A DNA stretch of 64,000 nucleotides from [Scytonema hofmanni] UTEX 2349 (GTDB lineage Bacteria; Cyanobacteriota; Cyanobacteriia; Cyanobacteriales; Nostocaceae): the NCBI RefSeq assembly GCF_000582685.1, contig NZ_KK073768.1, positions 1,778,189-1,842,188 of the forward strand, read 5' to 3'. The notes below the pieces were generated by a model. That model ran no database searches, was not told where the DNA came from, and was given only the letters and a program-made list of their open reading frames with translations. Below are positions 1 to 7,925 of the stretch, one piece after another. Position 1 is the stretch's first letter; each line of letters starts with the position of its first letter. Both the position numbers and the translations under genes were made by a program.

Positions 1-2
1 GG

Positions 3-1769
3 AATCATGACCAAATACCCAGACTTTTAGCTTATTTTGACGATAATAAAGAATTCTATTTAGTCCAAGAATTTATTGAAGGACATACCCTCAGCGAAGA
101 ACTTATACCACATCAGCGTTGGAGTGAAAGCGAAGTCATTCAGATGTTGCTAGAAGTTTTGAACATCTTAGAATTTGTCCACCGCGAAGGGGTAATTCAC
201 CGCGATATCAAGCCAGATAATATTATTCGTCGTACTTGTGATAATAAGTTAGTTTTAGTAGACTTTGGAGCCGTTAAACAACTGCGATCGCCTAATCTTA
301 CTTTTGCGGGGCAAACCACCGCGACTGTAGCGATCGGCACTCCCGGTTATATGCCCACAGAACAAGGACAAGGCAAACCCCGTCCCAACAGTGATATTTA
401 CTCTTTAGGTATTATCGCCATTCAAGCGCTGACGGGAGTGGCGCCAATGGATTTTCAAGAAGACCCCGATACAGGCGAAATTGTTTGGCAGCATTTAGCA
501 CCTGTAAGTCCAGAATTGGCGGCAGTGTTAAGCAAGATGGTGCGCTATCACTTCAAAGACCGCTATAACAGCGTCATGCAAGCACTGCTGTCATTGCAAT
601 TGCTTTCTGTTGTACCCTCTAAAGCTCAAGAATACGCGAAAACTCCCAGCAGCTACCAAACAATCAAACCGACTTCTCAAATGTCTGGGCAGCAGACGAT
701 CGCTCTAGCACCAGCAAATCATGCTGCCAAATCTGCCCGTAAAGATAACAAACCTGACTTCTTGCCGTTAGTTATTGCCACATTATTGGCAGGTGGTGCA
801 GCTGTTGTAGCTACTAATTTAGTTGGAAGTGCAAAAAATCTCGGTTTTAATTTTGCTAGTAATGGCGCAACTTCACCAAATATCTGCGAGGCTGTTGTTA
901 CAGGTAATTCTAATATTCGTTCTGAGCCGAGTGCAATTAATTCTGATACTATTGTCCAAACACTTAGCGATAACACTAGTTTTGAGGTGACTGGCAAGCG
1001 GACAAAACTCGGTTGGGTGCAAGTTAAACTTGATTCCGGAAAGTTAGCTTGGGCGAATTCTCATGTAATAGCTAATCCCGAAGAATGGGTATCTTGTTTG
1101 CGAGACAAAAGTATTGCTATTAAGACAGTAAATGATAGTGATTTAATTGCGGCTCGACCGATTCCCCAACCGATACCAAAACCAGCTGCTGTAACTTCAT
1201 TGCCAAAGCTAGAAAAACCAGAATTGCTAAAGTCAGAAAAACCAGATCCATTTATTGCTGAACCATTTACTGCTGATGATAATTTAGATAAATCAAAGAA
1301 TAAAGAAAACGGTTCTCAGGTTGTAGAACAAGCAAGAGAGAAGTATGATAATGGAGATTTAGGGGGAGCGATCGCACTACTCAAATCTCTGCCTGCAAAC
1401 GCTTCTTCAAGTTGGAACGAAACAGCAGGAACTGTCACCCAATGGCAGCAAGATTGGGCAAAAGCGGAAGCTTTATCTAATGAAATCAATAAAGCACTTG
1501 ATAACGGTCAATGGGATAAAGTTTTAGCTTATAAAGAGCATCCAGAAAAGTTGCCGAATATTCAATATTGGCGAGATAAAATAGACCCATTATTTAAGCA
1601 AGCAGCTGATAATTTAGCTAAACAAGAGTTGCCAAAAATAGCTAAACCGCATCATCTAAATCAACGCCAACATCAAGTAGAGACGTTCCGACGGAACGTC
1701 TCTACTGAAGAATCCGACAATAATATAGATAGTGAAACTACCACCGAAACTGATGAAAATGATTTTTAG
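3..1769 (+). CDS. Membrane-anchored Ser/Thr protein kinase with SH3-like domain (5' end outside window)
   Basis: Only the 3' part is present: the frame is open from base 3, giving about 588 residues. The visible C-terminal part of a Hanks-type kinase domain carries the intact catalytic loop HRDIKPDN, the metal-binding DFG and a GTPGYMPTEQ activation segment, so it should be active. A linker leads to one membrane segment (LPLVIATLLAGGAAVVATNL). After it comes an SH3-like region (ICEAVVTGNSNIRSEPS...), then a charged low-complexity stretch and a helical tail. The layout resembles cyanobacterial kinases with a sensory domain across the membrane. Near the C-terminus a 29-bp dispersed palindrome (1677-1705) is translated in frame. 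Substrates are unknown. Confidence 0.9.
   Translation, partial: NHDQIPRLLAYFDDNKEFYLVQEFIEGHTLSEELIPHQRWSESEVIQMLLEVLNILEFVHREGVIHRDIKPDNIIRRTCDNKLVLVDFGAVKQLRSPNLTFAGQTTATVAIGTPGYMPTEQGQGKPRPNSDIYSLGIIAIQALTGVAPMDFQEDPDTGEIVWQHLAPVSPELAAVLSKMVRYHFKDRYNSVMQALLSLQLLSVVPSKAQEYAKTPSSYQTIKPTSQMSGQQTIALAPANHAAKSARKDNKPDFLPLVIATLLAGGAAVVATNLVGSAKNLGFNFASNGATSPNICEAVVTGNSNIRSEPSAINSDTIVQTLSDNTSFEVTGKRTKLGWVQVKLDSGKLAWANSHVIANPEEWVSCLRDKSIAIKTVNDSDLIAARPIPQPIPKPAAVTSLPKLEKPELLKSEKPDPFIAEPFTADDNLDKSKNKENGSQVVEQAREKYDNGDLGGAIALLKSLPANASSSWNETAGTVTQWQQDWAKAEALSNEINKALDNGQWDKVLAYKEHPEKLPNIQYWRDKIDPLFKQAADNLAKQELPKIAKPHHLNQRQHQVETFRRNVSTEESDNNIDSETTTETDENDF
1677..1705. repeat. 29-bp dispersed palindrome inside the kinase gene
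   Basis: An inverted repeat gtagagacgttcc / ggaacgtctctac, one of more than a dozen related copies in this window. Here it lies inside the reading frame and encodes the VETFRRNVST stretch of the kinase tail. Confidence 0.85.
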
Positions 1770-1820
1770 GTTGGTTGTTGACGTAACAGTCAACAGTTAT
1801 TCACTATCGATTATGGACTA

Positions 1821-2005
1821 AGATCCCGACTTCTTAGAGGATAGAGAAGAGAGAATCAGGGGTATTACTCCTTATCTGACGATTTTTCGACATTCCACAC
1901 AATTGTAGAGACGTTCCGCCGGAACGTCTCTACGAGGTTTTTGAATAAAACGAGGGGTCAGACCTACCATTCGTTCTTCTGTATCCTTAGAGAAGTCGGG
2001 GATCT
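1821..2005. repeat. 185-bp MITE-like element with about 20-bp inverted ends
   Basis: The left end (agatcccgacttcttagagg) and the right end (ccttagagaagtcggggatct) are imperfect inverted repeats. Between them is a further copy of the gtagagacgttcc palindrome (1905-1933). There is no coding capacity. It fills most of the gap between the kinase and the next gene, which are convergent. Confidence 0.55.
1905..1933. repeat. Dispersed palindrome (gtagagacgttcc family)
   Basis: A perfect inverted repeat of the same family as the copy at 1677-1705, nested inside the larger inverted-repeat element. Confidence 0.85.
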
Positions 2006-2042
2006 GAAGAGACTAACCACTATCCACCAACAAATAACAAAT

Positions 2043-2582
2043 TTACTTTTTCGGTTGTGGAGAAATGATTTTGCGTTCTAAATCAGCCTTATAAAAGTAA
2101 ACTCTATCGCAATATTGGTTTGAGCGAGAGCAAACAGCCTCTATAGCAACATTACTAGCATTGCTGACATCAAGTGATAATGAGATTGGCTGTGCTGGAA
2201 TCACAGTCCGTGTTTCAGCTTGCTGACCATCTAAGTAAACCTTAATTATCACATTTGGAGTTGTTGCGTCATTGTCACGTATTCCAAATCCCAAATTGAG
2301 GGTTTGAAAAGGAGATTCTGGGCGATTATCTGGTTTAATTTTACAAGTCAACGAAGCCGAGCGGTTGCCAGCTCCTAAATAAAACTGACTTGTATAAACT
2401 CCTTTGCCTATAGAAACATCAAGATTTTGCTCGCGGTAAGTGCCAAGTCCACTACTAACACATTTAGCTCTCAAAAGTGGAACGGGACGAGGTACTGCTT
2501 GGGCAATTTTTCCCTCCATGATGAAGGTAGATAATAGCACTGCACTGGTGATAATTGAGCTAATAAACTTAGTTTTCTGCAT
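2043..2582 (-). CDS. Small secreted hypothetical protein
   Basis: 179 residues. The N-terminus (MQKTKFISSIITSAVLLSTFIM...IAQA) is a typical Sec signal peptide, so the protein is probably periplasmic or outside the cell. The mature part has three or four cysteines that could form disulfides (AKCVSSGLG, LTCKI, EAVCSRSNQYCD) and looks beta-rich. No family was recognised. It lies downstream of the envelope-protein cluster on the same strand, but a repeat-filled gap of 369 bp separates it from that cluster, so membership is uncertain. Confidence 0.65.
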   Translation of the reverse strand: MQKTKFISSIITSAVLLSTFIMEGKIAQAVPRPVPLLRAKCVSSGLGTYREQNLDVSIGKGVYTSQFYLGAGNRSASLTCKIKPDNRPESPFQTLNLGFGIRDNDATTPNVIIKVYLDGQQAETRTVIPAQPISLSLDVSNASNVAIEAVCSRSNQYCDRVYFYKADLERKIISPQPKK

Positions 2583-2951
2583 TGGGAATGGTAACTTTAA
2601 TATTTAAGCTGATAAGTAAAAGCCTCAATAATAATACCTAATTTACTGTCAAATTTTTCGTATACAGAACCAACAGAAATTATAGCGGTTCTCATTTGAA
2701 TCACATACATGTTCAAAAAATAAATAGACATAGGAGACCCGGAACCCCACCCCGACAAAGCTGTGCTTTATCTCCCCTCCCCGCTTGCGGGGAGGGGTTG
2801 GGGGTGGGGTTCTTTTATTATGGGTAATTTGGCGGACATGATATAAGACGACCAGATGTGGCGAAATTTCGCGTTCCTACACCGCGTATTGCACGGGACC
2901 GAGAAGCGCTATAGTTACCAGACATAAGCCCTGGTAACTAAAAAGAGAGTT
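2583..2951. other. Intergenic region with nested G/C-rich hairpins
   Basis: No gene seen. It contains a nested inverted repeat: inner stem cccctcccc/ggggagggg with a 6-base loop (2774-2797), outer stem ggaaccccacccc/ggggtggggttc (2741-2812). It could form a strong hairpin on either strand. This looks like a dispersed cyanobacterial repeat and may end transcription of the SdrD-B gene. Confidence 0.5.
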
Positions 2952-5279
2952 TTAATCGATTCTGACGCGGAAACGCAGGAAACCGAAGTTTCTATCAGGG
3001 GTGATAGTGCCTAAATTTACAGTCACTGCCCCCTTAGTATTTGTTTGACTCAGACATTGATTAGGCTGAGGTAACGGTTGTAAAGGTGTGAAAAATGCTC
3101 CTTGATCGTTATCTTGAGCGTTAGTTAGCAAACTATTTGTACCGGCTCGATTGACTAAAATTTCCCCAGAACTATAGCTTGTTTCCGGTGGAATTAAATC
3201 ACAGAAGCTGACGTTTTGCAAGTCTTGATCGCCTTCCGCAAGATAATAAATTGTGTACTCTACTTCATCACCGCTTTGCAAGGGGGTTTCTAGTTGGGTA
3301 ACGCCGAGAGGTGGGCGCCCAGCTTGCTGTAATATATTGTCGTTAGGATCATTGGGATCATCGACAAAAGTGTTGAAGTTGGCAATGTTGACAGGCTGAC
3401 CATTTCTAAACACGTTGGTAATTCGTTTTACCAAACGCAGAGCAGTATTTGCCGCACCTACAGTACCACCACGGAAACCGAAGTCAATATCGGGGTTATC
3501 TTGATTGGCTTCAGTTAGGTTAGCGGTCAAAGTTGTGTTAGTGGTAGCGCTAAAACCGCCACCTGGTGTTGTTACCTCTACAGTGTAATTGCCTAGTGGT
3601 AAGCCGCTGAAAATGTAGTTACCGTTGTTATTAGTTGTAGTGGTAGCAACTATCTGATTGCTAGAGTTTCTCAGAGTTAAAGTAGCATTGGGAATTCCGG
3701 TTTCGCCTGGGTTAGCAATGCGATCGCCATTTCTGTCATTAAAGACAAAATCACCAATTGAACCCCCAGGTGGACGCAGCAAGCCAAAATCCACGTTATT
3801 TAGCGTCTGACCTGTTGAGAGATTTACATCTATTTGGGGACTAGCAGTGGTAATTTGGGGAAAGTCGAAAGGCTGGGTAACTGTAACTCTGTAAGGTCCT
3901 GGCGGCAAATTATTAAAGCTGTAATTACCGTTGCTGTTGGTGGTAGTCGTTTGCGTGGTGTTGTCAGAAGGAGTGTCTAATCTACCGTCGGGTCCGGGAA
4001 GAGTCAAGGTGAGGGGGACATTAGGAATTCCCGGTTCGCCTTGATCTTGAACACCGTTACCATTGCGATCGTTAAATACTGTATCGCCGATTGAAGCTTG
4101 TGAGGTCGGACGAAAGCCAAAATCAACTGTATTAATATTTTGATTAGCACTGAGAGCGATCGCATTCGGTTGAGTTTGAGTGGGTGTTAAACCAGGAGGA
4201 TTATTTGCGGAAACTCTGTAACTACCCGCAGGTAATCCCGGAAAGCTATATCTACCATTAATATCAGTAGTAGTGGTGCGGCTGATGTCGTCTGGCGTGC
4301 CAAATTGACCATCAGGTCCCGCCCCTACTAAATTGACAGGAACGCTGCCAATTCCCGGTTCGCCTGTGTCTTGGATGCCGTTGCCGTTGGTATCATTATA
4401 CACTGTATCGCCAAGTGAGCCTGTACCAGGAATAGACGCACAAATATTTAACTGGGCAAGACCGATAGTTTCATCCTGCCCAGGAGGACCAAATTCTGTT
4501 CCTGGCTCATATAAAACTTGAATTTGGGTAATTGCCCCAGCTGGCGTAACTTGAATATTGCCGGCATTTTGAGTGGTTTGGGCATTCTCGTTTATACCCT
4601 CTGCCAGAACACTATTACCTTGATTAGTGACTCTAGTATTTGTACCTAATGCCGTACCTGTCACACCAACTGGTGTAGTTCCATTAACGGCTCTGATTGT
4701 TACTCTATCTTGGAAAGTTCTTCCCACAGGGTCTCGCGCACCATCTCGGTCAATGTCTAAAAAAGTAAGCGGGGATGCCAGAGTGACTGGTTGTGCGAAG
4801 GTAATGGTGAGTGTAGCACTACTACCAACTGGTGCCGGACTGCTATCTCGATCATTGGCTGGTCTATTTAGCGAATTTCCTCCGATATTAAACCTGAGAT
4901 TCGGTTCGTTAAGACCACCGTATACTTCTGATTCAATAAGTGTTTCGCCTTCGTCAATGACTCCAGGGCTGCTTTCAGAGAAGCGGAATGTGGTAGCAAT
5001 GCCGCCAACGCTCAGATTTTGACTTAAAAAATCTTGGAGATTGCTGCTAGGAGTCCACTGTAAAGTTTGGGGTGATGTCCCAGCCGGACAACTTGTTTGT
5101 GCCAAAGCCTTCCCACCCAATGAAATGCTTCCTGGCAATGGATATTGTATGGGAACTTGCGGCACTGTAAACAACAGTGTCAAAAGTGTCAGTCTTAAAG
5201 GTTGAAATATTTCAGTGTGGGCGATTCTCCTCCAAAGAGGCTCCGCCAACGCTGGTAAAGGCTTAAATAAAGGTTTCAT
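2952..5279 (-). CDS. Secreted SdrD-B-like repeat protein
   Basis: 775 residues with an N-terminal hydrophobic export segment ending near GGKALAQT. The first half is a beta-rich domain of unknown family. It is followed by three SdrD-B/Cna-B-like beta-sandwich repeats starting at GSLGDTVYNDTNGNG (about 285), ASIGDTVFNDRNGNG (about 395) and GSIGDFVFNDRNGDR (about 508). These carry the acidic D-x-N-G-N-G calcium-type loops of the family. The C-terminal region (LRLVKRITN...VEYTIYYLAEGD) resembles a DUF11-type domain. The role is probably structural, at the cell surface. It is on the same strand as three larger envelope genes upstream. Confidence 0.8.
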   Translation of the reverse strand: MKPLFKPLPALAEPLWRRIAHTEIFQPLRLTLLTLLFTVPQVPIQYPLPGSISLGGKALAQTSCPAGTSPQTLQWTPSSNLQDFLSQNLSVGGIATTFRFSESSPGVIDEGETLIESEVYGGLNEPNLRFNIGGNSLNRPANDRDSSPAPVGSSATLTITFAQPVTLASPLTFLDIDRDGARDPVGRTFQDRVTIRAVNGTTPVGVTGTALGTNTRVTNQGNSVLAEGINENAQTTQNAGNIQVTPAGAITQIQVLYEPGTEFGPPGQDETIGLAQLNICASIPGTGSLGDTVYNDTNGNGIQDTGEPGIGSVPVNLVGAGPDGQFGTPDDISRTTTTDINGRYSFPGLPAGSYRVSANNPPGLTPTQTQPNAIALSANQNINTVDFGFRPTSQASIGDTVFNDRNGNGVQDQGEPGIPNVPLTLTLPGPDGRLDTPSDNTTQTTTTNSNGNYSFNNLPPGPYRVTVTQPFDFPQITTASPQIDVNLSTGQTLNNVDFGLLRPPGGSIGDFVFNDRNGDRIANPGETGIPNATLTLRNSSNQIVATTTTNNNGNYIFSGLPLGNYTVEVTTPGGGFSATTNTTLTANLTEANQDNPDIDFGFRGGTVGAANTALRLVKRITNVFRNGQPVNIANFNTFVDDPNDPNDNILQQAGRPPLGVTQLETPLQSGDEVEYTIYYLAEGDQDLQNVSFCDLIPPETSYSSGEILVNRAGTNSLLTNAQDNDQGAFFTPLQPLPQPNQCLSQTNTKGAVTVNLGTITPDRNFGFLRFRVRID

Positions 5280-5307
5280 CGCAAGATCCTAAGTCAGAGT
5301 TGACGCG

Positions 5308-5523
5308 GGAAGGGGAATAAGAGGGGGAAAGCGGAAAGGGGAAAAAGGGAAGGGGAAAGGGGAAAGCGGAAAGGGGAAAGGTACGGAAATAAAATAGCGC
5401 AAAGTTGGCGGGGTCGGTTTCCGTCCCGTCAACCTTTGTAAGAACGGATTTATTCAAATGATTCTATCTTTCTTTTCCTTTCCCCTTTTCCCCTTCCCTT
5501 TTTCCCCTTCCCCTTTTCCCCTC
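5308..5523. repeat. Purine-rich arms in inverted orientation
   Basis: A gggga/aagg-rich tract (5308-5380) faces a tttcccc/cttcc-rich tract (5472-5523) across about 90 bp, so the region can fold back on itself. It fills the gap between the OmpA-domain gene and the SdrD-B gene. A short open frame across it (5263-5457, minus) is only this low-complexity sequence. Confidence 0.65.
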
Positions 5524-7797
5524 TTATCGACCTCTAGGTGGTTCGATTTGTAAGTCTTGTTCTTGTCCTTCGATAATGATTTCGATGCCTCTAACGTCTT
5601 TGAAAATGATTTCCGCACGGCGATCGCGTGCATAATCTACTCGACCAGAACCATCACTTACACGCTGGGTTTCACCCTCAGAACGAATGGTCATGCGTTC
5701 TGGGGCGATACCTTGGCGTAATAAGTAATTTCTCGTAGCTAATGCCCGTCGTCTACCCAACGCTAGGTTATAGGCGTTGCTAGCACGGGGATCGGTGTGA
5801 CCGATTATTTCAATGACAATCACCGGATATTGCTTCAACACCTGCGTTACCCGATCCAAAACCAGCGAACTCGCCGGACTAATAAAGGATTTATCTAAGG
5901 CAAAGTGAACGTTGCGCGGTACACGTATCCGCAACGGTTCTGGTGGTTCTGGTGGTGGGGGTGGTGCCGGCGGTTCTGGTGGTGGGGGTGGTGTCGGTTT
6001 TGAAGTACACTGCGGTGGCTGTATGGGCGTTGGACTAGAAGATGGTGTCAGGTTCGTTGGTGTACCAGGAGTGCCAATTACCGCTGCGATCGCACTTTCG
6101 GATGTCCCATATTTCGGATCGGTAGCGATCGCACTCACCATTTCTCCTGTCTGCAAGTTTGTCGCCGTCAGGCTAAAATTGCCCTTATTATCTACAGGCA
6201 CCGTCGCCAAAACTTGACTCAACGCTCCATAACCGGGTTCATAAAGCGCTTTTTTTCCTCTTTGATAATCTCCCAAACGATATATTGTTACCTGTGAACC
6301 TGGGTCAGCCTTCCCTTGCAAAGTCACCCCGCTACCACTCGGCAGAAACGACCGTGCCGTAAATTCTGGTGCATTAATTGCCCCATTTCCGGTATCCCGA
6401 CGCCGATTGTCGGAATCCCGCTTCGGGTTGGGACCATCCCCCCGCTGAAAGTCGCTGACATCAAGATTGCCTTGGGTGTTCAGGTCAATGCTCAAACCTT
6501 CCAAAGCGGTAAACAAATTATCTTGAATAATATTCCGTTCCGTATTAGGGAACGCCGACACTACTACCCCAGGTCCAGTTTGATGGTCAATCTCATTACC
6601 AATTATTTGATGATTGCTTCCCATCACATAAACAGCCGCACGTCGCAATCGTCTACCGTTATAAGTGATTTTGTTATTTTGCAACAACACATCACCTTCA
6701 GGTTTAAATAAATACACCCCTGCCCCATCGTTGGCACAAATCAAGTTACCTATAATCTGCGACTTTGTAACCACACCCTCAAACCGCAAGGCATCTGGCA
6801 TCCCGTCAATACCATTTCCGACGATGATGTTTTGTTCAACTACCGTATTTTCACCCCTAACAGAAGTAATAATTGCACTGCCATCATGATAATAAATTCG
6901 GTTTTTGCGAATTGTCGCACCTTGGGAATTAAAAACATAAACCCCAAAAGCCGATGTAATTGGTGGCATCCTTTCATCAGTTGTCAGTCCCAACCAGTTG
7001 TTTTCGATGACAACATTCTTCGGTGGAACATCTCGGTCATAAAAAGGAAAACTATCATTAGGTGGTTGCTGTCGTTTCGTATTCGGAGGTGGAAAACGAT
7101 GAGAAATGACAATATCCCCTGGTGGTGTCGTCAGCGTCACCGGTTTGGGAATCCCATCATAAATTAATAAGTTCCCCAACTGCTGCTTAACCGGACTGGC
7201 ATTAAAACCATAAATACTTAAGCCGCGAATCGTTACACCATCCGCGACAACAGTCAAGCCGCGAAATATTTCTTTATCTGTCGCTGGAGTTATCGTCACC
7301 ACCGGCACCGGAATGGCAATTTCTGCCGTCGCTGAACTGGCAGCATCATATCCCGGTTGCGTCCCACCATCAATCACCAATCCCGGACTTGACAAATCGG
7401 GCAATTGTTGCTGCAACTGAATCGTCGTTGCCCCATTAGGCAAATTAAATTCAATGCGGGAACTGCCGCTACTTTGTGGTTGAACTAAAGCCTTTTCGCT
7501 ACTGCTGAGTTGTTCAACCGATAACGTACCATTCACCAGAGCGATCGCTTCTCGCAATGTCAGTTCTGAATCAGCCTGAATATTCCCATCAGAGTTACTG
7601 TTCACCACCACCCGCAAAGCTGGTAGAGTCGGCGTTTGACTAAATGCAACCCCCGAACTTAAAAGCAAAAAGGGCATGGGGCATAGGGCATAGGGCATGG
7701 GGGATAGGGCAAGTGAAATTCGCAAACTTCTTTTTATTCCCATTGCCCATTGCCTATTGCCCATCAACAATAAACGAAATTTCACACTCAACATCAC
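5524..7797 (-). CDS. Outer-membrane protein: parallel beta-helix plus OmpA-like C-terminus
   Basis: 757 residues. After an export signal ending near GVAFSQT comes a right-handed parallel beta-helix type region (repeated I-x-G-N / V-I-x-x-N ladders such as VIENNWLGLT, IIGNLICANDGAGVY). A proline-rich spacer (PPPPPEPPAPPPPPEPPEP) leads to an OmpA-family peptidoglycan-binding domain (NVHFALDKSFISP...IIGHTDPRASNAYNLALGRRRA). The domain order suggests an envelope protein tethered to peptidoglycan. The first about 45 residues contain repeat-derived peptides (MGNRQWAMG, SPMPYALCPMPF), so the true start is uncertain. An 85-bp gap separates it from the barrel gene upstream; co-transcription is likely. 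Confidence 0.8.
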   Translation of the reverse strand: MMLSVKFRLLLMGNRQWAMGIKRSLRISLALSPMPYALCPMPFLLLSSGVAFSQTPTLPALRVVVNSNSDGNIQADSELTLREAIALVNGTLSVEQLSSSEKALVQPQSSGSSRIEFNLPNGATTIQLQQQLPDLSSPGLVIDGGTQPGYDAASSATAEIAIPVPVVTITPATDKEIFRGLTVVADGVTIRGLSIYGFNASPVKQQLGNLLIYDGIPKPVTLTTPPGDIVISHRFPPPNTKRQQPPNDSFPFYDRDVPPKNVVIENNWLGLTTDERMPPITSAFGVYVFNSQGATIRKNRIYYHDGSAIITSVRGENTVVEQNIIVGNGIDGMPDALRFEGVVTKSQIIGNLICANDGAGVYLFKPEGDVLLQNNKITYNGRRLRRAAVYVMGSNHQIIGNEIDHQTGPGVVVSAFPNTERNIIQDNLFTALEGLSIDLNTQGNLDVSDFQRGDGPNPKRDSDNRRRDTGNGAINAPEFTARSFLPSGSGVTLQGKADPGSQVTIYRLGDYQRGKKALYEPGYGALSQVLATVPVDNKGNFSLTATNLQTGEMVSAIATDPKYGTSESAIAAVIGTPGTPTNLTPSSSPTPIQPPQCTSKPTPPPPPEPPAPPPPPEPPEPLRIRVPRNVHFALDKSFISPASSLVLDRVTQVLKQYPVIVIEIIGHTDPRASNAYNLALGRRRALATRNYLLRQGIAPERMTIRSEGETQRVSDGSGRVDYARDRRAEIIFKDVRGIEIIIEGQEQDLQIEPPRGR
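7673..7765. repeat. STRR-like heptanucleotide repeats in inverted orientation within a leader region
   Basis: Runs of gggcat(g/a) units at 7673-7725 face cccattg units at 7738-7765. Both lie inside the first 45 codons of the OmpA-domain gene and are translated. Confidence 0.7.
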
Positions 7798-7829
7798 TCC
7801 TGTAAACCTCGCATTCTATGGCTATCTAG

Positions 7830-7925
7830 GGATTGGGGACTGGGGATTGGGGATTGGGGAAGATATTCTTTATTCCTCATTTTTAATCCCTAGTCCCTAG
7901 TCCCTTATCCCCAGTCCCTAGTTCT
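7830..7925. repeat. gattggg/tccctagt short tandem repeats
   Basis: gattgggga/ctgggga units (7830-7860) face tccctagtccctta units (7887-7922). They span the gap between the barrel and OmpA-domain genes. They also supply the last codons of the barrel gene (LGTGDKGLGTRD). Confidence 0.7.

Noticed and set aside
5263..5457. 64-codon minus frame before the SdrD-B gene
   Set aside because: It is mostly a translation of the purine-rich repeat arm (FPFPLPFFPFPL) and overlaps the next start.
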